A stretch of DNA of 64,000 nucleotides from Chryseobacterium culicis (GTDB lineage Bacteria > Bacteroidota > Bacteroidia > Flavobacteriales > Weeksellaceae), in assembly GCF_900108365.1 (NCBI RefSeq), contig NZ_FNWQ01000010.1, forward strand, positions 1-64,000, read 5' to 3'. The translations under genes were made by a program, and so were the position numbers. Below are positions 1 to 6,519 of the stretch, one piece after another (position 1 is the stretch's first letter; each line of letters opens with the position of its first letter). The notes beneath the pieces are model-generated. The model did not search any database. It saw only the letters and a program-made list of their open reading frames with translations, and was not told the DNA's origin.

Positions 1-40
1 CCGATGGTACTGCGAAAGCGGGAGAGTAGGCCGCCGCCAG
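1..40 (+). rRNA. rrf: 5S ribosomal RNA, 3' end (partial)
   Basis: The first 40 bases match the conserved 3' part of bacterial 5S rRNA: a TGGTACTG segment, a GGGAGAGTAGG segment and a GCCGCC end that would pair with the 5' end of the molecule, which lies before the window. The gene therefore enters from the left on the plus strand, and the window begins at the end of an rRNA operon. A strong hairpin terminator follows at 57-90. The exact 3' end is uncertain by a few bases. Confidence 0.85.
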
Positions 41-56
41 TTTTTATTTTATTTTT

Positions 57-90
57 AAAAAACCTTTATCATAACGATAAAGGTTTTTTT
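57..90 (+). terminator. rRNA operon terminator
   Basis: A perfect 14-bp stem (57-70 with 76-89) closes a 5-base loop, and the 3' arm ends in a run of T. It sits 17 bases after the 5S rRNA and is the expected intrinsic terminator of the operon. Confidence 0.9.
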
Positions 91-103
91 GTTTTTATAC
101 CCT

Positions 104-194
104 ATACAATACAGTACAATACATACAGTACAGTACAGTACAGTACAGTACAGTACAGTACAGTACAGTACAGTACAGTACAGTACAGTACTGT
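104..194. repeat. Pentanucleotide tandem repeat (CAGTA)n
   Basis: Thirteen uninterrupted copies of CAGTA run from 126 to 190, preceded by degenerate copies from about 104. The tract ends in CTGTAC, so its last bases form the palindrome GTACAGTACTGTAC. It lies just after the rRNA terminator. Reading frames through it give a repeated VQYST peptide in all frames, which is a product of the repeat and not a gene. Copy number of such a tract is likely to vary between strains. Confidence 0.9.
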
Positions 195-433
195 ACAAGA
201 CGCCGGTTAATGCACGCTCCTTCTGCATATCCTCAATGCGTGTACAGGGAAGTAACTCAATAGCTCTTCAACCAATTACCCAAAATCCTTAACTCAAAGC
301 AATTTTTAATGATCCAAAAAATTTTATACTCAATTTTCAATTAAATTTCACCAGTTGATGAAAAAATAGTATTTTAGAGCAGCGTTATCCGAAAAGCTTA
401 AATAGAGTAGGAAGCAATTAAAACTAAATAACT

Positions 434-631
434 ATGAAAAATCTAGCAAAGATTTCACGAGAGCGTTTAAAATCACTGAATGGGGGCGCAGGACCTGCAT
501 GTCTGGAAGAATTACAATTCAGAATGTGTTATCCTCCTGGATGGCCTAACGGTATCTGCCTGAGCTATTATCAATGTTGTGTGAGACTTGGCGGACCAAT
601 AGAATTTTGCAAAGAAGAATATGGTAAATAA
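434..631 (+). CDS. Orphan double-glycine leader peptide, cysteine-rich (bacteriocin-like)
   Basis: A 65-residue peptide. Residues 1-18 are a leader of the type MKNL..S...L....GG, which in Bacteroidota marks precursors exported and cut after GG by a peptidase-containing ABC transporter. The predicted core (19-65) holds six cysteines (23, 32, 42, 48, 49, 59), many Gly, Pro and aromatic residues, and is almost free of long hydrophobic runs, so disulfide bonds or Cys-based modification are plausible. No transporter, modification enzyme or immunity gene lies within the window near it; neighbours are an rRNA operon and a carboxylase gene. A terminator follows at 661-696, supporting a single-gene transcript. 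Function as bacteriocin or signal is inferred from the leader only. Confidence 0.75.
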   Translation: MKNLAKISRERLKSLNGGAGPACLEELQFRMCYPPGWPNGICLSYYQCCVRLGGPIEFCKEEYGK

Positions 632-660
632 TATGGTTTTTATCTTAAAAATATAAATTA

Positions 661-696
661 AAAAACGGCTATCTCCAATGAAATAGCCGTTTTTAT
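661..696 (+). terminator. Terminator after the leader peptide gene
   Basis: AAAAACGGCTAT (661-672) pairs with ATAGCCGTTTTT (683-694) around a 10-base loop, followed by more T. It also has a run of T on the other strand and may serve the convergent carboxylase gene. Confidence 0.85.
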
Positions 697-719
697 TTTC
701 TCTTCTAGGAATTAGATGA

Positions 720-2348
720 TCATACCTGTATTACTCCTAAATTGAATTTCTCAGTGATTGGAGCATGATTGGCAGCCTCAATCCCCATAGAAATCCATTT
801 TCTTGTATCCGCGGGGTTAATAATTGCATCTGTCCACAATCTTGCGGCGGCATAAGTAGATTCTGTCTGTTTCTGATATTTTTTTGAAATGCTATCCAAA
901 ATTTCGTTGTGTTCTTCTTCAGAGATTTCTTTTCCTTGCTTTTTTAACGTAGACTCCTGAATCTGCGCTAAAACTTTTGCAGCTTGCGCTCCACCCATTA
1001 CGGCCAGATCTGCCCAAGGCCATGCAACAATTAATCTTGGATCATAAGCTTTACCACACATTGCGTAGTTTCCTGCTCCATAGGAATTTCCTGTAATGAT
1101 CGTAAATTTAGGAACAACAGAATTTGAAACTGCATTCACCATTTTGGCTCCATCTTTAATGATTCCTCCATGTTCTGATTTTGATCCTACCATGAACCCG
1201 GTAACGTCCTGCAGGAAGATCAGCGGTATTTTTCTTTGGTTACAGTTCGCAATAAATCGGGTAGCTTTATCTGCAGAATCAGAATAAATTACTCCTCCAA
1301 ACTGCATTTCTCCTTTTCCGCTCTTAACCAGCTTTCTCTGATTGGCCACAATTCCTACAGACCAGCCGTCAACCCTTGCCGTTGCACAGATAATACTTTT
1401 ACCGTAGTCTGGTTTATATTCATCATATTCGGAGTTATCCACAATACATTTGATAATTTCGTAGGTATCATACTGTTCCGCTCTTGAAACGGGCATTATC
1501 CCAAAAATATTTTCAGGATTTTCTTTTGGCGGGAAGCTTTCTATTCTGTCAAATCCTGCTTTCTCAGTACTTCCGATAGATTTCATGATGGTTCTGATCC
1601 TATTCAGAGCATCTTTGTCATCTTTCGCTTTATAATCTGTTACGCCGGAAATTGAGCAGTGTGTAGTAGCTCCCCCCAGTGTTTCATTATCAATACTTTC
1701 TCCAATAGCTGCTTTTACCAGATAACTTCCGGCAAGGAAAATAGAACCTGTTTTGTCCACAATCATAGCTTCGTCACTCATGATAGGTAAATAGGCTCCA
1801 CCAGCTACGCAGCTGCCCATTACGGCAGAAATCTGGATGATTCCCATAGAGCTCATTTTAGCATTATTTCTGAAAATTCTTCCAAAATGTTCTTTATCAG
1901 GAAAAATTTCGTCTTGCATAGGCAGATAAACGCCGGCAGAATCTACCAGATAAATAATAGGAAGTTTGTTTTCCATGGCAATTTCCTGTGCCCGCAGGTT
2001 TTTCTTTCCTGTGATAGGAAACCATGCTCCTGCTTTTACAGAAGCATCATTGGCAACGATAATGCACTGTCTTCCGGAAACGTAGCCAATAACCACTACC
2101 ACTCCTCCGCTAGGACATCCTCCATGCTCTTCATACATCTCATAGCCTGCAAATGCACCTATTTCTATAGAATCTGAATCTTTATCGAGAAGATAATCTA
2201 TTCTTTCTCTTGCTGTCATTTTTCCTTCATCACGAAGTTTTTGAAGCCTCTTCTCACCCCCTCCTTTTTTGATGTCAGTAAGTAGGCGATTTATTTCTGA
2301 TAATTTTAATCTGTTCTGATCTTCTCGTTTATTGAATTCGATGTCCAT
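720..2348 (-). CDS. Acyl-CoA carboxylase carboxyltransferase (beta) subunit, methylcrotonoyl-CoA carboxylase type
   Basis: A 542-residue carboxyltransferase that would move the carboxyl group from carboxybiotin to an acyl-CoA. Length and motifs fit the beta subunit of 3-methylcrotonyl-CoA carboxylase: the N-terminal half carries GSCVAGGAYLPIMSDEA and the C-terminal half GNSYGAGNYAMCGKAYDPR and WPWADLAVMGGAQAAKVL, the glycine-rich stretches that form the two oxyanion holes of the crotonase-fold halves. The likely pathway is leucine breakdown, but propionyl- or geranyl-CoA cannot be excluded from sequence alone. No biotin carboxylase (alpha) subunit is beside it, so the partner must be encoded elsewhere. 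It is transcribed alone, leftward, toward the terminator at 661-696. Confidence 0.88.
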   Translation of the reverse strand: MDIEFNKREDQNRLKLSEINRLLTDIKKGGGEKRLQKLRDEGKMTARERIDYLLDKDSDSIEIGAFAGYEMYEEHGGCPSGGVVVVIGYVSGRQCIIVANDASVKAGAWFPITGKKNLRAQEIAMENKLPIIYLVDSAGVYLPMQDEIFPDKEHFGRIFRNNAKMSSMGIIQISAVMGSCVAGGAYLPIMSDEAMIVDKTGSIFLAGSYLVKAAIGESIDNETLGGATTHCSISGVTDYKAKDDKDALNRIRTIMKSIGSTEKAGFDRIESFPPKENPENIFGIMPVSRAEQYDTYEIIKCIVDNSEYDEYKPDYGKSIICATARVDGWSVGIVANQRKLVKSGKGEMQFGGVIYSDSADKATRFIANCNQRKIPLIFLQDVTGFMVGSKSEHGGIIKDGAKMVNAVSNSVVPKFTIITGNSYGAGNYAMCGKAYDPRLIVAWPWADLAVMGGAQAAKVLAQIQESTLKKQGKEISEEEHNEILDSISKKYQKQTESTYAAARLWTDAIINPADTRKWISMGIEAANHAPITEKFNLGVIQV

Positions 2349-2489
2349 AAAATTTTCAATTTTTTACGCTTAAAGATACTATTTTTATGAGGAATATGGA
2401 TCGGAAGTAAAACAGATGTTTAATTATTTGGTTTTTAGTAAATTGTGAAATTTTTAACTAAAAATTATTTTCAAATAATTTATATTTTT

Positions 2490-2612
2490 TCTAACTTTAC
2501 ATAAGAGTAATGGAGGGTGATAACCTCTGAAAATTACTCTGTTCCTAGTTTATTTTTTTAATAGTTTATTATTTGAAGGCCCTGAAAGTTTAACACATTT
2601 TCAGGGTTTTTT
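2490..2612 (+). ncRNA. Candidate small RNA with 5' stem-loop and intrinsic terminator
   Basis: Between two minus-strand genes lies a plus-strand unit with no convincing ORF. A promoter-like TAACTTTA (2492-2499) is followed by a stem of AGAGTAAT (2504-2511) with ATTACTCT (2533-2540), topped by an inner helix GAGG/CCTC (2513-2516 with 2524-2527) and loop GTGATAA. About 40 A/T-rich bases later a terminator hairpin CCCTGAAA (2580-2587) / TTTCAGGG (2599-2606) ends in TTTTTT. The T run exists only on the plus strand, so the terminator cannot belong to the minus-strand genes. The RNA would be about 110 nt. No known family is recognised. Confidence 0.45.
2580..2612 (+). terminator. Intrinsic terminator of the candidate small RNA
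   Basis: An 8-bp stem (2580-2587 with 2599-2606) with an 11-base loop and six following T. It overlaps the stop codon of the acetyltransferase gene on the other strand. Confidence 0.75.
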
Positions 2613-3152
2613 ATGTTCAGACGGTAAACGCTGGTAATATTTTCTATATTCTACAATATTGAGATCGGTGGTATCGTTTTTATATTTTCTGTATTTTTTT
2701 ACAGGAATGAAGCCAAGTTTTTCCGGAATTTTTTTGCTTGCTATGTTTTCTTCATCCACAGGATATACAATATAGTTAAAAGTAAAATTATTTTCCAGGA
2801 ATTCTATAAGAGTTGTTATGATTTCGGTTCCCAATCCTTTTCCCTGAGAGTCCTTTTTTAACCATAGCCCAAGCTCAGCAGATTCTGCTGTTATATTATG
2901 GATACCGCAACAGCCCACAAAGCTCTTATCAGAATCCACCGCCACCATTACCAGATCTGTATTTTGTGACAAAGTTCTTTTTGATTCTTCAACAAAGTGG
3001 ACTATATCATTCCTGTTGCCTTGTGGGTTAAAAGGCATATATGTGGTGATATCATTGGTGAAATGCTCCAGAATATCATCTATATACAAATCTTGTACAG
3101 GCTGTAAGATTAAATGTTCTGTTTGGATTTCAATATTTGGAGTCAATCTCAT
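2601..3152 (-). CDS. GNAT-family N-acetyltransferase (RimJ/RimL-like)
   Basis: A 183-residue protein of the acetyltransferase_3 (RimJ/RimL) type: an N-terminal segment beginning 'IQTEHLILQPV', central strands with 'LGLWLKKDSQGKGLGTEII' that contain the acetyl-CoA pyrophosphate-binding Q/RGxGxG/A-like loop, and a C-terminal 'ASKKIPEKLGFIPVKKY' segment typical of the fold. It would transfer acetyl from acetyl-CoA to an amine; the acceptor (protein N-terminus or small molecule) cannot be read from the sequence. Transcribed alone; a divergent transporter gene follows 178 bp upstream. Confidence 0.85.
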   Translation of the reverse strand: MRLTPNIEIQTEHLILQPVQDLYIDDILEHFTNDITTYMPFNPQGNRNDIVHFVEESKRTLSQNTDLVMVAVDSDKSFVGCCGIHNITAESAELGLWLKKDSQGKGLGTEIITTLIEFLENNFTFNYIVYPVDEENIASKKIPEKLGFIPVKKYRKYKNDTTDLNIVEYRKYYQRLPSEHKKP

Positions 3153-3265
3153 CTTAATTTTTGATCTTTGGTCTTTTTATTAAATTAATAGAAAAGGTTT
3201 TAAACTGGAAGAAAAACTATTAAAAATTTTATTTTATCATCCATTTATTAACACAAATTTATGTT

Positions 3266-3302
3266 TTTTTGTAAGATTTATAAAAGCGTATTTGTAAATT
3301 TG
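3266..3302 (+). promoter_or_regulatory. Promoter of the EamA transporter gene
   Basis: TAAATTTG at 3295-3302 matches the Bacteroidota -7 element TAnnTTTG, and TTTTTG at 3266-3271 can serve as the -33 element with a 23-bp gap. The start codon follows 28 bp after the -7 box. Confidence 0.65.
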
Positions 3303-3330
3303 CACATTTAAAATTCAAAGCAGATAGGTT

Positions 3331-4209
3331 ATGCATAAATTGGCGCTTTTCAGGTTGCACTTAATCGTATTTTTGTGGGGGTTCACTGCAATTTTAGGAA
3401 AATTGATTCAGGCCAATGCGCAAATCCTGGTATTTTACAGAATGCTTTTTGCTTCCGTTTTTCTTTTCGTATTCATCAGAGTTTTTAAAAAGGAAAGTAT
3501 AAAGGTTAGCAAAAAAATATTCTTTCAGCTGGCTGCTATAGGTTTTGCGATGGCACTCCATTGGTACTGCTTTTTTTATTCTATAAAAGTCTCCAATGTT
3601 TCTATTGCATTAAGCTGTCTTTCATTATCTACTCTTTTTGCTTCTATTTTGGAGCCAATTATCTTCAAAAGGAAGATAGATATTTCCGAAGTGATCATGG
3701 GAGCGGTTATTGTGGCCTGTATACTTTTGATCTTTAAAACAGAATTTCATTTTAAAGAAGGAATTATTTATGGAATTCTATGCGCCATATTTGGAACGAT
3801 ATTCTCTGTTTTTAACGGTAAAATGTTTGGTAAAACAAGCTCTGGTAATATTATTTTTTATGAAATTTTCTGTGGCTGGTTTATTTTAATGTTATTCTAT
3901 CTGTTTTCAGGTCAAATTTTTCAGATGAACGAAATAAACTACAGAGATCTGGCGTTAATATGCTTATTAGCAAGTGTTTTTACTGCATTTCCTATGTTAG
4001 AATCCGTTAATTTAATGAAGTATATATCACCTTTTACTTTAATTTTAACAGTTAATTTAGAACCGGTCTACGGAATTATACTAGCTTTTTTTATCTTTGG
4101 GGAATCAGAACATATGAGCCCTATATTTTATATCGCTTCAGGTGTTATGATACTGGCAATCATTGCAAATGGATTAATAAAAGCCAGAAAAACTAAAAAC
4201 TTAAACTAA
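3331..4209 (+). CDS. EamA/DMT-superfamily transporter
   Basis: A 292-residue integral membrane protein with about ten hydrophobic helices in two repeated halves, as in the drug/metabolite transporter superfamily (EamA domain twice). The opening segment 'HLIVFLWGFTAILGKLI' and second-half 'NLEPVYGIILAFFIFGE' are characteristic of EamA proteins. It probably exports a small metabolite or amino acid across the inner membrane; substrate is not readable. The downstream PorV-like gene begins 13 bp after its stop, so the two are probably co-transcribed, although there is no obvious functional link. Confidence 0.88.
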   Translation: MHKLALFRLHLIVFLWGFTAILGKLIQANAQILVFYRMLFASVFLFVFIRVFKKESIKVSKKIFFQLAAIGFAMALHWYCFFYSIKVSNVSIALSCLSLSTLFASILEPIIFKRKIDISEVIMGAVIVACILLIFKTEFHFKEGIIYGILCAIFGTIFSVFNGKMFGKTSSGNIIFYEIFCGWFILMLFYLFSGQIFQMNEINYRDLALICLLASVFTAFPMLESVNLMKYISPFTLILTVNLEPVYGIILAFFIFGESEHMSPIFYIASGVMILAIIANGLIKARKTKNLN

Positions 4210-4222
4210 GCATCAAATTTAT

Positions 4223-5305
4223 ATGATGAAAAAATATTTTTTACTTGCATTTTTACTGCTGTTTGGGCTGTCTCAATCTCAGATAATCAGGAAATACTCC
4301 AATGAATTTTTAAATATTGGTGCCGGAGCAAGAGGTCTTGCCATGGGAGGAGCAGTAATCACCAATCAGGATGACGTTTACTCTCCAATGTGGAACCCTG
4401 CAGGTTTAATGTCTATTGAAAGAGACTGGCAGGGGGCAGCAATGCACGCAGAATACTTTGAGTCTATTGCTAAATATGACTATCTGGCTTATGCAAAAGT
4501 ACTTGAGGAAGGTGTTTTTGGTGTTTCCGTAGTAAGACTCGGGGTAGATAACATTTTGAATACAACCCAGATGATCGACTCAGAAGGGAATATTGATTAT
4601 GATAAAATCACTAAGTTTTCCCAATCCGATTATGCTGCCATTCTCTCTTATGCATTCCGGCCGGGAGGAAATCCTAAGCTTGATGTAGGGGTGAATGCAA
4701 AGATTGTTTACAGAAATGTGGGTAAATTTGCAAGTGGTTATGGGTTCGGTTTTGATGTCGGAGCTATTTATAAGGCTGATAACGGCTGGAAATTTGGTGG
4801 GATGGTAAGAGATATTACTACTACAGTCAACTTCTGGACGATTAATCAGAAAGAGCTTTCCACTGTTGTAAACGGAGAAGAATTCAACCCTGCGCCTAAG
4901 GACAAGCTGGAACTTACAATGCCTAAGCTTAATGTTGGCGCCAGCAAATTATTTGAAATCAACAGCAGTGTATATGTATTGCCGGAGGCAGGTATTAATG
5001 TAGATTTTGCTAAAACTGCTTCTTTGATTTCCACAGATTTTGCCAGTATCAGTCCTTATGCCGGAGCTGAACTGGGATATCAGAAAATGATTTTTGTGAG
5101 ATTGGGGATCAACAGATTCCAGTCTATTACAGATATAGAAGATCTTAAGAGAAAAGTTTCTTTCCAGCCGAGCGCAGGTCTTGGAATAAGATACAGAGGG
5201 CTTACATTGGATTATGCCATTACGAATTCAGGGATAGGCGGATCTAACTTCTATTCCAATTTCTTCTCATTGAAGCTGGATATGGGAGCATTCAGAAACG
5301 ATTAA
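4223..5305 (+). CDS. PorV/PorQ-family outer membrane protein (type IX secretion-related)
   Basis: A 360-residue secreted protein with signal peptide (residues 1-20, ending SQSQ), followed by 'NIGAGARGLAMGGAVITNQDDVYSPMWNPAGL', which matches the N-terminal signature of the PorV/PorQ (UPF0164) family. The rest alternates hydrophobic and polar residues as in a beta-barrel. In type IX secretion, PorV shuttles cargo from the translocon to the attachment complex. This protein is somewhat shorter than usual PorV and has no known T9SS gene beside it, so it may be a paralogue (sometimes labelled PorV2) and not the principal PorV. A start at the second ATG (4226) is equally possible. Confidence 0.82.
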   Translation: MMKKYFLLAFLLLFGLSQSQIIRKYSNEFLNIGAGARGLAMGGAVITNQDDVYSPMWNPAGLMSIERDWQGAAMHAEYFESIAKYDYLAYAKVLEEGVFGVSVVRLGVDNILNTTQMIDSEGNIDYDKITKFSQSDYAAILSYAFRPGGNPKLDVGVNAKIVYRNVGKFASGYGFGFDVGAIYKADNGWKFGGMVRDITTTVNFWTINQKELSTVVNGEEFNPAPKDKLELTMPKLNVGASKLFEINSSVYVLPEAGINVDFAKTASLISTDFASISPYAGAELGYQKMIFVRLGINRFQSITDIEDLKRKVSFQPSAGLGIRYRGLTLDYAITNSGIGGSNFYSNFFSLKLDMGAFRND

Positions 5306-5315
5306 AATAATAAAA

Positions 5316-6080
5316 ATGAAAAAGGTATCAATGCTGATGTTGGCAGTGTGTTCAACAATAGCTTTTGCACAGAAAGTTTCAGACTACAAATATGTTGCAG
5401 TTCCTGAAAAATTTGAAACATTTAAGGAAGATTATAGCTTGAAAGACCTTTTTAGTAAAGCTATGGCAGGGAAGAAATATATAGCACTTCCTGTTATTAA
5501 GGATAACTGGCCTTCGGATGCTAAAAATAATTACTGTAATGTGGTTACAGCTGATATTCTGAAGGATAAAAGTTTGTTCAAAAATAAACTTATTGTTCAG
5601 TTTAAAGACTGTAATAATAAGATGATTCTGGAAACCAGAGGAAGTTCAAATATCAAAGACTTTGAAGAAGGTTTCCATGACGCTTTGAAACAGGCTTTAA
5701 TAGCAGTGCCCGTATCTAACCCCGTAGCACTATTACCGGCATCTACTAATGTTGTCTCTGATACATCTGCTATAACGGCAAACACTCAGAAGTCATCTCC
5801 TGAGCCTGTTGCAACTGCAGTATCGTCTGAGTCTGGCAATTTCTCAAATGGGAAAGTAAGTCTTCAGAAAATACAGATTGATCCCAGTCAGTTCATTCTG
5901 GCTAAATCTGGTAGTTCAGTTCCCTTTGCAGCCTTCAAAACTACTTCTAAGGATTCTGTCTTTATTGTAAAACTGGATAATGGAAGTACAACAGTAGGGT
6001 ATTTTGAAAACGGGAATATTGTGATTGATATCCCACAGGCGGATGGAAGATATTCAAAAGAAGTATTTGTGGCAAAATAG
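5316..6080 (+). CDS. Secreted protein of unknown function
   Basis: A 254-residue protein with a clear signal peptide (about residues 1-18, ending AFAQ). The N-terminal half (20-135) looks folded, with alternating strands and helices and two cysteines; a low-complexity Ala/Ser/Thr/Pro-rich linker (about 136-180) leads to a C-terminal domain of about 70 residues rich in Val, Ser and Asp. The gene starts 10 bp after the PorV-like gene and ends at a terminator, so it is likely part of the same transcript and may be a periplasmic or outer-membrane partner. No family is recognised. Confidence 0.8.
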   Translation: MKKVSMLMLAVCSTIAFAQKVSDYKYVAVPEKFETFKEDYSLKDLFSKAMAGKKYIALPVIKDNWPSDAKNNYCNVVTADILKDKSLFKNKLIVQFKDCNNKMILETRGSSNIKDFEEGFHDALKQALIAVPVSNPVALLPASTNVVSDTSAITANTQKSSPEPVATAVSSESGNFSNGKVSLQKIQIDPSQFILAKSGSSVPFAAFKTTSKDSVFIVKLDNGSTTVGYFENGNIVIDIPQADGRYSKEVFVAK

Positions 6081-6110
6081 CGGCACGCATTAACAGAAAA
6101 AATAAAATCT

Positions 6111-6139
6111 AAAAGGCTCTTGAAAAAAGAGCCTTTTAT
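6111..6139 (+). terminator. Terminator after the PorV-like operon
   Basis: AAAAGGCTCTT (6111-6121) pairs with AAGAGCCTTTT (6127-6137) around a 5-base loop; 31 bp after the stop codon. Confidence 0.88.
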
Positions 6140-6519
6140 AGTATATATGCTGATGTGTTTTTCATTATTCCGGAAATTTGAAATAGGATTTATCTTTTTA
6201 CAAAGAAAAAATACTATAAAGAAAAAAGAAAATAAGTTCCAGGTGTAGTATAAATGGAATATTAAAAAGATTTACAAATTGAGGATAATTTTCACAGTAT
6301 TATTGTTATTAGTTAATAATACTAATTTATGAAAAAAATACAAATAATAATATTATTTGATAAAATATTTATTTATTTATATTTTTTATTGTCGTATTTC
6401 ATTTTACTTTGAAAAATTGTTGATTTTTTATCCCTTTTGAATGAAATAGAAAATGGCTGTAAAATCCTATGAAAAGTGGATTTTGGTTAAGAAAAAAATA
6501 ACAGTTAGCCCGGCAGTAA
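6140..6519. other. Gene-free A/T-rich stretch between convergent genes
   Basis: About 380 bp, strongly A/T-rich, lying between the 3' ends of the PorV-like operon and uvrC. No ORF of convincing length, no tRNA-like fold, no repeat shared with the rest of the window, and no clear TAnnTTTG box were found. It may be decayed sequence. Confidence 0.6.

Noticed and set aside
126-190. CRISPR-like array
   Set aside because: Units are five bases without spacers; a microsatellite, not a CRISPR.
4-292. Two overlapping ORFs (4-210 and 89-292) with repeated VQYST peptides
   Set aside because: They run through the 5S rRNA end or the CAGTA tract; the peptide repeat follows from the 5-bp unit reading in three frames every 15 bases.
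6140-6519. A small RNA or short gene in the gap before uvrC
   Set aside because: No TAnnTTTG box, no terminator beyond that of the upstream operon, and the longest frame (about 26 codons) overlaps the uvrC end.
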